NCBI GenBank assembly: GCA_003586115.2 | Contig: QVOM02000049.1 | Coordinates: 18,233,470 to 18,297,469 of the forward strand | Length of the DNA: 64,000 nucleotides | Direction: 5' to 3' | DNA from: Salvator merianae | Lineage: Eukaryota > Chordata > Lepidosauria > Squamata > Teiidae | Part shown: positions 10,001 through 24,300 of the stretch, piece by piece | Numbering within the stretch: the first letter of the stretch is position 1 | Layout: every line of letters begins with the position of its first letter | Notes under the pieces: generated by a model | The model's database searches: none | What the model was told of the DNA's origin: nothing | The model's input: the letters and a program-made list of their open reading frames with translations, nothing else | Position numbers and translations under genes: made by a program

Positions 10001-13000
10001 CGGGCCTGTTCAGAGCATCGCATGGGCCTGATCAGGGCATTGTGTGGGGCCTGATCACCTGATTGCACAGACCTGATTGGGGCATCATGTGGGCCTGATC
10101 GTGCAGGCCTGATTGGGCAATTGCGCCTGTGCATGCCTGCATGCTATGCGGTGCTGCCAGTCACCATGACAGCAGCCGGACACTTCCTAGACATTGCCAT
10201 AGTGAGGATCAGGCACAGCTCCTAGCATTTGCACCACGAATGCCAGTAGCCAGCTTCAGGTAACGTTTCTGGACATGCAGCGCGGACACTATCTGCGCTG
10301 CGTGTTCCATTCCACCTTAGAATGGGAATGCTTTTTCCTGACTCAAGAACTGTAGAGACACGATTTTAATAAAGGAATATGTGGTCATGGATATGAAAAT
10401 CCACCCTTTAACTACTGTGTGTGAGAAGTACTCTTACAGAGCTGCATTCCTGCAAATCTATGATTATTATGCGTTGATTGCACAGTCCATCAGATGTAAT
10501 GGCTGTAGTTTTGGCCTGTTTTTCATTCAAATCGTAATCAAGAATTTAGGAATCAACCAATTATATTTAGAAAATAGAGTTACTTTCAAATAGCACTCCA
10601 TTCTATAGTTGTGTAGTTTTTTTATTAATTGTTCTGTTTAGTTTGTTTGTTTGTGCCTTCTACTCTAAGGCCTCAGAGGGGGTTTCAGAAGTCCAAACAA
10701 ATAAACAAAATTAGAAACAGTGGCGTAGCTAAAAGTTTTGCTGCCCGGGGCGAAGCGGCAGCAGAGGAGCGCGACCAAGGGCGCCCTGCCCTGCAGCCTC
10801 CTCCCCCCCCCCGCCGCCACCCCGACGACCGGTGGGTGGGTGCGGTGTAGCACCGCGCTCGCTCTCCAGCGTGCTGGGTGGGCAGAAAAGGACCTGGCTG
10901 CATGGGCCGCCCAGCACAACGCGCCGCCCAGCACAACGCGCCGCCCAGCACAACGCGCCGCCCAGCACAACGCGCCGCCCAGCACAACGCGCCGCCCAGC
11001 ACAACGCGCCGCCCAGCACAACGCGCCGCCCAGCACAACGCGCCGCCCAGCACAACCCACCCCCCCGCCCCCCGCTTCCTATGCCACTGGTTAGAAACAA
11101 TTAAATGATGATGATAGAATGTGTAGAATGTACCTGAGACCACTTGTTTTTATCACTGTAATTCAGGGTTGTTGACATTAATCTGTTTACTTAAGTAAAT
11201 AATTTATAGTTTGTTAGCCATTGCCAAATACCTGACCTATTATATAAGGTCATATTCTCAGGGCACTGTGCTCTTACTGAGTTCTGACCTCTGTTTGCTT
11301 TTGTGTGCAAGCTTTTGGTTAAGTTAACCCACTGCTTGCCTTAAAATGGCTCTTTTCTAGTTTCCAGAATGCTGCTGGCACAATTGGTTTACTAATTTAC
11401 TGTATTTGTACAAAAAGAGAGAGAGAGAATGGTGAGAGTTGTTTGTCTAACAAGTTACAACATAATTTGGCAACCAGTGTACCCACCCTGGGAATGAGGG
11501 AAGAATACTAAGAAAAACAGTAGGAATTCATGGTAAATGTACAGGTGCTTGGCTATTGTTAAGTGCAGAATGAATCTTGTAAACTGCTGTTACCTTTCCT
11601 GATCATGTTGAGTACCACCGATCATGACCGTCTCCTGGTTAAATGCATGGGAACCTCTGGCATGATCTGTGCTGACAGGAGTTGGTGAGTCTCTTGGGTC
11701 AATCATCTGGAAACTCACTGGCCACGGTCACACTTTCTATTTTAGAAGGACAGAGGCTGTCCTAAGTCCTTGGGTCTCCAAAGCATGTTTCTGTTTTTTT
11801 CAAGGACTTTACTGGCTGGAATGGGACTATACTGTCATTTGATAATCCCAGCACTGAATCTGTTTCAGTCAGAAACTGACTCAGGCAAAGGGCTTCTGTC
11901 CAGGTCAGGTCAGTAGCTGCGTGGAGGGTAGCCAGCAGGGTCGACCTGCTGTGGCAGTACGGAGGCCTGCAGGCCCCACGAATAGCCATGGCGCGCTTTG
12001 CATGAGGCACGAACACCCGGGCTTAAAGCTGGCCGTCGCCACTGAGAGGTATGTTTTAACCAGGTGCTGAAAACCATAAAATGTAGGGGCCTGGTGAACC
12101 TCCAGAGGCAGGCTGTTTCAGAGGCTGGGGGCCACCAAAGAAAAGCCCCTGTTGCTGCAGTAAATACCCAGATATTGATTCATGTACCCAGTAAATACCC
12201 AGATATTGATCCAATGTTGTTTTGATGCAAATCACGCCAGACAACTGTGACAGTAGCACCAGTCTAATGCTTTTAAACTATAATTTCTGAGGAAAAGGCC
12301 AGAGAGGTCTGACATAGCGATGGTCATGTCTGATAGCACTTCAGGATTGGAGTCCATTGACAGCGTGATTTCAACGCCCGGTTCAAGCTCCTAAACATTG
12401 AAAAGGGCCTAAAATAGGCTATAAACATTGCCAGACTGATTTAATTTCAGATTGATTTGGCACAGATCAGGGCACTTTGTGGGTTTTTTTCCCAACTCCC
12501 CCAGTTCAGTTCAAATTTGAACCAAAGCCTCTGACTGTCAATGGATTCATTTTGAACTCAAACCATACAACCCCCCCTAGTTTGTGTCAAACCAATTCAA
12601 ATTAGAACTGATTCAACACACCCCTAAACAGGAACATTATATGATTGTCCTGGAAAAGAAGAAGAAATATATATGCATTACTAATTCCCTGTTTTGCTTT
12701 TTTGTTTCTTCCTTCAGATCCCAGGGTTAGAGGATGGCTCCTTCTGGATTCTTATTTACCTACTTTTTCCCTTACTATCGCATATCTGCTCTTCATATGG
12801 CTGGGCACCATGTTTATGAAGAACAGGGCAGCTTTCTCACTCAGGGGTCTTCTTATTGTATATAATCTTGGAGTCACAATGCTTTCATTATACATGCTTA
12901 TTGAGGTGAGTCTCTTAACTTCAAGACTAAACTTCTTACTGGGCTTGGATTCAGTTCACTAAAAATTGGTGACCAGCAGTCACTTGTTTCTTGCAATTCT

Positions 13001-13184
13001 AATGTTGTTTTACATTTTATGGCTTCGAAGTGTTGTAGGTTAAACTCCTGTGGCTGTTACTTTAGCAATGTTTACATGGCATTGCTGCAAGCATAGAGCC
13101 TCCTCCCCTTCCACATTAAGAATAGTGATATTGTATGCTCCTAGTGCTGCTCTTATTGCAGGGGCACGCTCTTTACACAGTGCT

Positions 13185-13219
<35 letters not shown>

Positions 13220-15318
13220 ATCAAGAAAAAAAAGTTGTTGATTATACAGAGGTCAGGGCAATATTTTGTGGGAGAGATAGCCCTCACATGTTAATCAATT
13301 GTTACCATATTTTGGATACTTATAACATGCATATCCTGCTTCATTCAAATATTCCAGGTCTCTGAGACACACAAGCTACAATTCTTAAGTACTAGCTACG
13401 TTATATCTCAGCAGCCCATTTAAAACCTTGGATTAAACTGTGGCTTGTTGAAGATCATCTAAAAATAGGCAACCTACATAGAAAGCAGGGCTTCAGCGAA
13501 GCAGGAACTCTAGTGCAGAGCTCCTTGAGTTCCTGAATAAAGCAGAAATCTTTATTCTTTCCTTTCCCTCCACTTATATTATTGTTATAGATCTGGTTCT
13601 CTCCATAGTGATTCTGCAGCCCAGTTGAAAAGAAAAACTTCAGCACTATTCATGTATTTGTTTTTTTTCCCTCAACCCTGAGAATATAATCTTCATATGG
13701 AAAAGTCTTGTATCATTTACAATAAGTTTTGTTTCTGGGTGTAGTTCTTAGAGATGGGGGAATATATGCAGTTCACAAAGAATTACAGCTCCCTAATTGT
13801 GGCCCTTGAGTAGTGTGTTTTGTACCTGTTGTGCATCAGTAATAAAGAGAAAGAGGCCAACAAGCCAAGCTTGACTCCTGTGACTATATGGTCAAATCTG
13901 TGCAGTTTTCCTGGCAACAGTACAGAAATGACTTCCCATTGTGTCTCAAGAAGATGCCCAGGACAGATCCCAAAACACCTCTGGTTCTCTTAATTTGTTT
14001 TTACTGTTGTAACTTGCCCTGAGTCCTTCAGGTATAGGTTGCATAAAACTTTAATTAATTAATTAAATAACTAAATAAAGCAGTTGTCCTACAACTAGCT
14101 TACACTCACTTGTACACAAAACTAGTAGGAATGCAGAAAACATTCAGGCAGAATTTAAATCTCAGTGGATATTATCTAGTCTTTGGATGATTGGACACAT
14201 CAGTGAAGTGGACGCTGCTGAAGCCGAGGGCACCTCACCTGATGTCTGAAGAGTGGGCAGTTACTGGAGTTCAGATGGCATTTGCAGTCTGAAAGAGAGG
14301 TCATGTGATTATTCAAGTGTCTCTTACTGTCACATGTAGCAAAAAAAAAAAAAAAAAAAGGCAGCTCAGAAGTGCCCTAGAAATGGTAGCATGTGGCCCT
14401 TGTGTTATCATTCCATCCTTCATCCACCTTTTCTAGCCTAGAATGTTCTTGGGAGGGGGGAGGCACAGACTGGCATGTGAATGATCCCGCCTGCGAATCA
14501 TCTCTATGCTGCCTCTAAGCCATTTCAGAGGCATATTTTTAGTGCACCTAAATCTCCGCAAAACTCCAAAACAGTTTGCCATCAAAGCATCTATAAAGCT
14601 TGGTCAGTTTACAGTAGTACTCCCTTCAACCATGTAAAGCATCCCAAAAGTGAAAAATATTGGCCCTTCTGCACTGACTACCCTAGAATGGTATAACAAT
14701 ATCATTCTAGGCTGGTAAAGACCCAGCGACACAGTGGTCATTTCCACTGCGAGTGCTCGAACAGCCCTGAACTGGACCACCAGTGCAAATGGCCTATCCA
14801 GGACAGGCCTGATTGCCATGACAGTGGCTGTGGCAACATCTGGCCATTGCCGTGGCAATCAGGATATGGTGTGTGACTGCGTAGCCACAGCTGTGCTGCC
14901 CTGCTCACTTGCAGCTAGTAACATCTGGGAGCAGCTGATGGTAGTGGGACCATGTAGATGCACTGACCCAATGAGTACCTGCTCGCTCACTAGGGGTCAA
15001 GCGCAAACAGGCCCCAAGCATGCAGTTGGTCCATCAGCAGAACCGTGAGCATCTGCCTTCTATGACTTGTAAGGAGTTAGAATTTCTCTTGCAAGAGGAA
15101 GATAAAAAAGCAAGCCAATACTTCTAAATGTTCTGGGCCTCATTTAATGTTTGACTACACTTTCTGCATGCCACAAAATCCTACAACTGACTACTGAAGT
15201 AATGTGAACTGCTATAAATTTTACACACATGGAGAAGTATCAGAACAAATAGGGGAGCATTCTATCCTATTTCTAATTACACTCATGTACACAGGTCTGT
15301 TACACATCCTTGCTTCTG

Positions 15319-15356
<38 letters not shown>

Positions 15357-18300
15357 CTCAAGTGAACCCATTCAGTTTTTTGTCCCTGGTCATGCTAGAA
15401 GCTTGCTATAATCCTGAATAGCATGACTGCCTTCCATTAGAAGATGAGGATTTTTACTCATTCACTGATCATTCCTGCTTCTCGCACAAGGCAATGCTTT
15501 TGTAGCTTTCCGGACCCTGTTTATCTGCAGTATTTCTTAATTGCGCTCTGCATAGGTTCAGTCACTTCTTCATGACCTTGCATAACTGTCTAAGGAGGAA
15601 AAATGATACGCAGGCTGTGGTAATTAATAAGAAATATAAGCACCTTGAATTTCCTGCAAATGTATTTGGCAGTAAGCAACTGTCACATTGCTTTCCCATC
15701 TGTTTGTTATACATTCATTTGGATACAGCTACTCTGTGGATTATTATGTCTGTTGATATCTGGCATTTGAGAAGTGTCAGATAATAACCCCTTCCATCAA
15801 CTTCCTTTGAATATCATTATAATTCCTTAAAATTGTCACAGTTCCTTTTGCCTTCAACCAACTTTGGGCCCAGTTACCCCTAAGCTTTAATCCACATTTG
15901 ATCCACTTTCTAAGCAAGAGAACACATCAGCGAAGTGATAAGTGGAGTTTTTCTTCCAAATTATTTAACCCAGAAAATCCAGTGCTTTGTGTATGCCCAG
16001 GAGGAAGAGATTTTTAAGACCAAGGTTTGGTGAGGATAAGGTCTGGTGGGGATAAGCATGTGGTTGGTTGTTGATTCTCAGGCAGAGGGAATACAATGGC
16101 TGATTCTGATACAAAGTTTGCTTTTCTTAAGGGTAGGAGGACAACCTAAAAATAACTTTATTACATGGTACAGGGAAACAATGTCAGGTTGGAGCAAATT
16201 AGTCAAATGGGAAACAAACAGTAACTTGTATCAAGCAGAAATGCAGCCCTGGCAAAAAGAGACACAAGAGCAAAATCACCAGCTCTAATAGCTGAGGCAG
16301 AGCAACAGAAACAGAGCGTCGATGTCAGCAAGGCTAGGGAAGCAGGAGGATCTTCAGAACTAGTTGATAGGGGAGGAGAGGCAGATTACAGGAACTCTTT
16401 AATGTAAAATCAAAAACGGGGGTGAGAAGGGAGAGAAACAGGCTTAGGAAAGGAGAGGGAGTGATTATACCTGTCCTGAGGACTTGTCTTGCAAAAAGTG
16501 GAATTGTGTTGCCAAAACACTCACAGGATCATTTCACATTTTCCACCTTGGAATGTTTGAACCCGAACATTCCAAGGTGGAATAGTCCCCGCAGTGCAGC
16601 GGCCATCTGCACTGTGGCAGCTGGAACAGCCCGGAAATGGGTTTCCAGTATTCACAGTGCGAATGCCGCCTGCCTGCCATGACAGCAGCCACAGAAACTC
16701 CTGTCCGCTGCCATGGTGAATGGGGACTCAGAGCATGTCAGTGCAACTGCAGCTGTGCCACAACCTGCAGCATTCACACCAGGAAGTAGATGCAAACGCT
16801 GCATACCAAGAGCAGTCCAGCTGCAATTTTGTGGTCCACAGCTGGTACATTCCTGATTGCTTGGGCCTCTGTGAAATGCAGATGCACTGCACTATGGAGC
16901 ATCTGGACTCTCACTAGCACCAAAGTGCAAACAGGCCCAGTAACACACTCATACAGCATTTAGGAAGGAAGAAACAGATCAAACCTCTTCCTCCAGTCCA
17001 GTAGTGACTTCAGCAGTGATTTCAGCCAAAGCCTTCATGAAAAGGAACCCATCCATACAGCAAGCACACAAGATTCTGCTCCTGTGGGATCTTGACAACA
17101 GGGGCATAAAATGATGGGCCTTAGTCAAAGCAGGGGCCCATGTGGTTCAGCTCTTCTGGTCCAAGCACACTCACAGACAATCTTCTGCTGGACCCTAACA
17201 GGAACACATGGAGTGTTAGAACTTGCTGGGCACAAGGACACAGTGGTGGGCCTTAGGTGGTACAATCACCACGACTGGAAGAAGGCACTTACTTTTATAC
17301 CTCAAATCTAGTCCTCAGGCTGAAAGACCAGATGTTCGGAGAGGAAACAAGAGTAAAGAAAAGAATGGGTAAACATTCAGACATACCAGAACTGGTAAAC
17401 AAGTTGCAGTGACTAACTCAGCTAGTCCGTTTGTGTGCCCACGTTTGCACAATTTCCTGCCCTCAACTGAGGTGCTTCGACTGATGCCCCCATACTTGAG
17501 TGGCAATCATGGCACCCCAGGCAAAGCACCTGCCAAGAAGAAGCCTGCTTTTTCAAGTGGAGACCAAACCAATGTTAAAAGGGCAATAGTTCTTCCAACT
17601 GAAAAAAAAATCATGGAATAGAATCATAGAATCATAAAGTTGGAAGAGACCTCCAGGGTCATCGAGTCCAACCCCCTGCTCAATGCAGGATTCACAAAAC
17701 CATCCCAGACAGATGTCTGTCCAGCCTCTCCTTGAAGACCTCCAGTGAAGGACAGCTCACCACCTCCTGTGGAAGCCTATTCCATTGACTGATCACCCTT
17801 ACTGTCAGAAAGCTTTTTCTAATATCTAGTCTGTATCTACTCCCTTGAAGTTTCATCCCATTGTTTCTAGTCCTTCTCTTGTGAGAATAGGGCCAATCCC
17901 TCTGCACTGTGACAGCCCTTCAGATACTTGAAAACAGCTATCATGTCTCCACCCAGTCTTCTATTTTGCACGCCAAACATTCCTAGATCCTTTAACTGTT
18001 CCTCGTACGACATGGTTTGCAGACCGCTCACCATTTTGGTAGCCCTGCTCTGAACTTGCTCCAGTTTGTCAATGTCTTTTTTAAATTAGGATGCCCAGAA
18101 GTAGACACAGTACTCCAGATGCGGTCTGACCAAGGCAGTGCAAAGAGGGATACTTACTTCTCATGATCTAGACTCTATGCTCCTCTTGATGCATCCCAGG
18201 ATGGTGTTTGCTTTTTTTGCAGCTGCAAAATACTGGAAACTGCAGCTGCGACATACTGGAATGCCAGCACCATTCACCTGGCTGGCATGCCAAGAATATC

Positions 18301-21300
18301 CTATGAATTATTTGAGCTTCTTTAAAGAAAAAAAAAAAAGAGGTTGAAGCTACTTTGACCAAGGCTGGGATGATAAAACAAACCCATGACTTAGTGCCCT
18401 TGGTTTTCATAATGCATTGCAGGTGTAGTGTGCTAACTTGCTGAATCATTTCAAAGGACCCTTCTCACGAACACAGAGCAAAGGATGTATGAAGCTGTCA
18501 AAAGCCATTGCATTTGATGCTTGTCCCTGACAGTGGTAAATCTACTCTGTTGTTAAATAGTAGAATACATTTTGGCCTCTTTTAATCTGATATTTTATGT
18601 TAGATTTGTTTTTTTGTTTTTTAAAAATTAAATTATTTTTAAAACAAATTATAACAACAACAAAAAGAAATAAAAGATATAGTGCTCCCCCCAAATAAAG
18701 GTGTGTGTGTGTGTGTGTGTGTTAGATTTGCTTGGGTGTCTGGGCTTAACACACTGATTATATTAAAAATATTTACCTAACTATTTGAGGACGATCCCTA
18801 ATGTTACCAATATCTTTTCTTATTTAAGCTTTTTTATAGTACCTTTCTCATTCAGGGCTCAGTTTTTCATTTCTCAACCTTTTAGCTAAGGTCAAGGATA
18901 GTGTGTTCCGTGTGCAACTTCAAGCTGCTCTTTTTGGATCTTCAGGTTTCTTAGAATCTCCTGTTCCTTAATGACTAGGATGTTACCATTTCTGGCACCT
19001 CTGTTGGCAGGGTGGTGTTGGGCTTGTGCCAATGTCATGACACACATGCATCATGATGTCTGCACAAGTGAGACACCATCCTGCCCATGGAGGTATAATA
19101 AATGATGGTGTACATGCCGTTAATGATCAAGTAAGTTCCCTTGTAGTTTTTGTGGTGTTCACCTGTTGCTTAATAGCTACTCAATGCTGAAGATTACTAG
19201 GTGCTTCACAACCCTCTGAAGAGGCTTGAATGTGTGTTCAAACAAGGCTACCTTCTCTGTGTTGCCCCCAGGCTATAGAATATTCCAATAATTAGTTTTT
19301 GGTATTCTGTGAATACATTTTTATTCACCTAGGCTTTTGATCAGGATGATAACAGGAATGGTGATGGTAATGATATAAGCATTTTGATTTGTACTGCATG
19401 TTTTTCTAATAACAATAATGCTTCAATTTGTGGATTATTATTTTTAACTGTGTTAGACTGAGTTAGAGACCCAGGACTGCGAGGTGCTTTACCTGACAAC
19501 TCCAGACTTTCCTGGGAACCTTTGTGCGACTCATGAGGATGAATGTCATGATTAAGCAGTGCAGGGAACTCACCTCTTTTCTGAACCATGGCCACCACCA
19601 TTATAGCTTCTTCCATGACCATCACCATTGTAGCCCCTTCCATGGGCAGGGCTGCAGCATTCATCAATGTGCATGCATGCCGATCAGCGGTGGCCAGCGG
19701 CTTCAAGCCCGGGTGTTCAGGCCCTGTGTGAAGCGCGCCATGGCTGTTCGCGGGGCCTCCGGGCCTCCGTACTGCCTCAACAGGTCAACCTGCTGAGGCA
19801 GTACGGAGGCCCAGAGGCCCTGCAAACAGCCATGGCGTGCTTCACATGGGGCCCAAACACCCGGGCTTAAAGCCGCCGGCCGTTGCTGATGCCGATGTAT
19901 GCTATATTCCCACTCATGGAGGGGGTGAAGCAGTGGCCATGCTTCAGAACAGGGATAAAAGAAAAGTTCATCGCTTAATTGTAACCCATCTCCTCATAAA
20001 GGTGCCCCGTAGAGGCCATTGTTGTCAGGAAAAGCAGCTGACAACTCTTGCCTCTAACTGCAATTCATGCTTCGACTGACACTTCCATACGTTCCTATTA
20101 TGTGGACATTCTTTTCTATCAACTCATGATTTTCAGAAATTGTACTGGAGTGCATTAAATAAGCAACACTGCACCGTTGAAAAAGGAACATTATCCCACT
20201 GTATCTTTAATATTAAGGGCCTGTTTGCACTTCTTGCCTAGTGAGCGTCTGCATGCTCATCAGGCAAGTGCGTCCACACTGTGAGGCAGCTCACATGATT
20301 GGGAGCAGCCTACAGTTGCTCCTGATCACAACTAGCTGTGAAGTCTTCTCCCGGTTAAGTGCATCTGCATCCGCTCCTGGGTGTGAATCCACAGCCACAC
20401 AGTGTGCCATGGCTACGCCTGCATGATTGTGCAATTGCACCTGTGCACACCTGCGCAATCCGCCATCCAGCTGGTCATCATGACAGTGGCTGGATGCTTC
20501 ACAGCCATTATCACGGCAAAGATCAGGAGCAGGACACCAGCATTCGCAGTGTGAATGCTGGTGTCCTGCTGGTATTCTAGTCTAGGGCCCCGCAATATGG
20601 ACAGTGTCTGCACTTCATGGTCCATTCCATGTTAGAACAGGAGAACATAGCAAGCGGGAAAAGGTTCTAACATGGAAAGTGTGAAAAGGCCCTAAGAAAA
20701 GTTAACAGTAAGTCTGTTGAGCTTTGCATTAGGTGACAACTTTGTGTAGTTCATTGGAGCAGCAAACACCTGGAAAGCATAAAACTGCAAGTTTGATCCT
20801 TATCTTCCACAAAGCAGATAATGCCAAACCATTTCTATATCTGCCAAGAAAACTACATGGATTTAATCATGTAGTCACCAGGAGTCAGGCCCAACTTGAT
20901 GGCACTAAAAAATACCAAAAAAACACATGGTACCTTCCTATACTTCAGTAGCAATGCTTGGAAGTTTAAAGATAGGGATATTTATTGATGAATAAAAATG
21001 TAAATGAAATAGATAGGTGTTTTTGTTTATGGAAATAGGAATTTATCTTTCCAATACGCGTGTTGCTAAAAATTGTCAAGCCTTCCCTCAAAGCTAAGTG
21101 CCTTTCTGTTCAATTTAATGCCCTATCTTTTTTTTTTGCAGCTAATTCTTGCCACCTGGGAAGGAGGCTATAACTTACAGTGTCAGAACCTAACCAGCGC
21201 AGGAGAAGCTGATATCCGGGTAAGATACAAACTGAAAGCCAATAACCTTAATCTCTTTTCTTAGGCAGTGATCCCATACAGTCCCATGTGGTCCAACTAC

Positions 21301-24300
21301 TGCTTGACAGCCCATAGTAAGTCCCACTCTGGCTAGCGCTCTAGGGCTCTTTCCAGACAGGGCACTGTCCCGCGATAGGAAAGGATCCAGTGATCTCGTT
21401 CCTGCATGCTAGTGCAGAGTGCAGGTAGCTCTATCCCTCCTAGCATGCTCTGTCTGCACAGAATTGAGCTTAGACTGGGTTAGGATTCCTAAAATGGTGC
21501 TTTAGTCCAGTTTAATGGGAGATCCCGATATCAAGGTCTACGAGAACGCTAGTCTGCCTGGTGCACTATACCACGGGGAACCCGTTTTGGTGGTGCAACC
21601 TATCTAAATCAAGATATCTAAAAGAAGCTAGCTGCTTACTAGTGGTCTCTTCAAACTGAGTCAACCCTCGTTACATATCGCTTGACAGTTGAGAGTCTTG
21701 TGTATCCATCAGGGAGTGGTGGTTATGCTCCCTCATTATTTGCAAGTAAAAAACTTCCACAGGTTGTGACAGAGCACTGGAAACTAGGGCTTTTCCACTT
21801 AATTTTTTGAAAGGGGAGCCAAAAATACTGTTGTTCAGCTCCCTCACTATTCACTCATTTTCAGATCTGCAACCTTCTTAAAGAACAAGGGACTATTATA
21901 TTCACTTTCCCTGTAATTCGGCAACTGCCCTCTTATTCTGTTCCTCTGGCATAAGCTGTGCTGAGAAGCAAAGTGAAGGCGTGGTATGATCCGTCCCCAT
22001 GTCACACCAAGCTAGTTTCTATCTGGCTCGGCAGTTCAGCATTTTCAGTTAGGCACAGTGAGGGTAGATAGCAGGAAGCGTTCCCTTCACTTCCCAGCAC
22101 AGCCTAACCCTGGAGAGCAGAATAACAGGGCAGCTAGTTTGCGTGTGATAGTCAGCTCCCAGTAAAGTGCATCTGCACTTACCTTGGTCACCGCACCACA
22201 CTGCATGTGCCAGATAGGCCTAATTGCACTTGTATGTGCCTGCGTGCTGTACAATGCTGGCGGTCACCATGGCAGCAGCCAGACGCTTCCTGGCCACTGG
22301 CATGGTCAGGATCCACCACAGACATCAGCATTAATGCCACAAGTGCTGGTCTCCTGCTGAAGGTAAGGAACTAGAGCCACACAGTGTGGATGGTGTCTGC
22401 ACTGCATGGTCAATACCATGTTAGAACAGGATAATTATCCTGCGAAAATGCCCTAAGGTGCTACTAGACCCCCTTGCTATACTGATCCAGTCTAACATAG
22501 TTAAGTCTTTGAATTCTAGAACAGTGTTATTGTTTTGCATTTATGCTGAATTATGTGTTAGAAAATCTGTCCACTATATTCAGTTATGCGTAACAATGCA
22601 CTGTGTTTAAAACTGGAGCTCTGTGTTCCCTTTATGAAATATGATACATCATATGATTATACTAATTTTCCTTTGGATGCCCTTGGCAATTTACAAGATA
22701 TATACAGTTCAGAAACACAATATGAAATGAAAAGAAAATAGCATACAATTGTAACATGATACAAAATATATAAGGGAGGGGGTCCTCAGAAGCGAAGTGC
22801 TAGGTTTGTAACCCCAAAGCTCTTCCCTCGAAGCACGTCAACTCTCCCTCGACAGATCCACAGCACCATAGGCTGGTTTGGAGCAGGTGTCCAGGGAGCT
22901 GAAAAATCATTGGCCCCCAGTTCTGCAACCCTAACTGTAACCCTAACCTTTTAAAAAATGTGTACTGGTATCCCAATCTAGGTGGCCATTTTGGCTACCT
23001 AGACTGGGCTATGCTCCATCCAGTGCAGATGGAGCAGCTTAGCAGGATGTGGGGTCTCTTCTGTTCCACTACAGACTGCGGAACAAGAGGTCCAGAAAGG
23101 GTCCAGACCTTGCACAATACCAGGATACTGAAAAGTGCGGAAAGGGTCTGGGTAACGGTACATGAGTCTGGGTAACGGTACATGAGCCACTGCTGCAGCT
23201 GCGTTTCTGTGCAAACCCATATCAAAATTTTGAGCGGCACTCTTCTAATGTAAATCTGATAACATCCAGCCAAAGGGGTAGGGGCAGCATAAGTACAGTC
23301 CACACAGTGAGCGTCACTGTGAGAGGCAACTGTTCATAGAAAACTTGTATCCTACTTGTCCCTGTGGGCATCAAGAATTGTGCCATAATCACTTTGTGCA
23401 TTCCATGTCATGGTCACATTGAGTTCATTCCACAGTTCTGCTTGATTCATTATCCATCATTAGAGTTTGGTACTCTGTTGCAAAGTCCAGCATGATCTGT
23501 ATAGTTGCACTATGACATGACAGCAAAGAGCAGCTTAGATGCTTTGCTGGGGAAATGGGAAGGAGAGCACTGCTAAGCATCCACAGTTTGGGGACTCATC
23601 TTTACATTCTTGTGTACGTGCAGTGCCTGTGATCAAATTTAATCCCCACGGCAACCATGTATAACTTTCTTGATGACACAAGAAAGACAAACTGTAAAAA
23701 TTTGAAACATCACATTTATACATGGGAACTGAAAACACATTTCCACTGTTACCCTCATGCAGTTCACATTTCATATATCTCAACTCTTGTGAAGTAACCG
23801 CTCAGGTTTTAGAATATTTTTCCCTCATATTGTCTGCTGCTGCTCCCAGAAATTTAGCTACATTTTTCGTTATCTTCCTATTTAAATCCACTAATTGCAA
23901 TGTTAAATACTAGTCTAGTTGCCCTCTTGGGTATTTAGCCATAACAGATCCATAACAAGGAGTGGCTGTCACTCAGTGGTGGAGCAAACTGACTGGAAAG
24001 GAGAACATAAGAGGAGACTTCCTGGATCAGGCCACGGCCCATCTAGTCCAGCATCCTGTTTCACACAGTGGCTCACCAGTTGTTTCTGGGCATTCTCAAG
24101 CAGACAAAGGCGAAACCTTCACCTGCTCTCCACTCCCTGCAAATGGGTTTTAGAGGCATTCTGTCAGTCTCTTCAGGCTGGAGCTGGTACCTGGGCATCC
24201 ATTCAAGTAGCCACTGATACACTTGACCTCCATGAATCTGACCAATCTGTACTTAAAGCTATCTAGGCTGATTGCACCTCTTCTGATAGTAAATTCCATA

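Noticed and set aside
10665..11143. Several overlapping ORFs of 76-152 codons on both strands
   Set aside because: They are created by the 17-bp GC-rich minisatellite, which is open in many frames; the products are simple repeats.
13135..13365. ORF through the CA repeat (HTHTHT)
   Set aside because: Microsatellite translation artefact within ELOVL2 intron 3.
22926..22950. aaccctaactgtaaccctaacc, telomere-like repeat
   Set aside because: Only two or three imperfect units; too short to claim an interstitial telomere.
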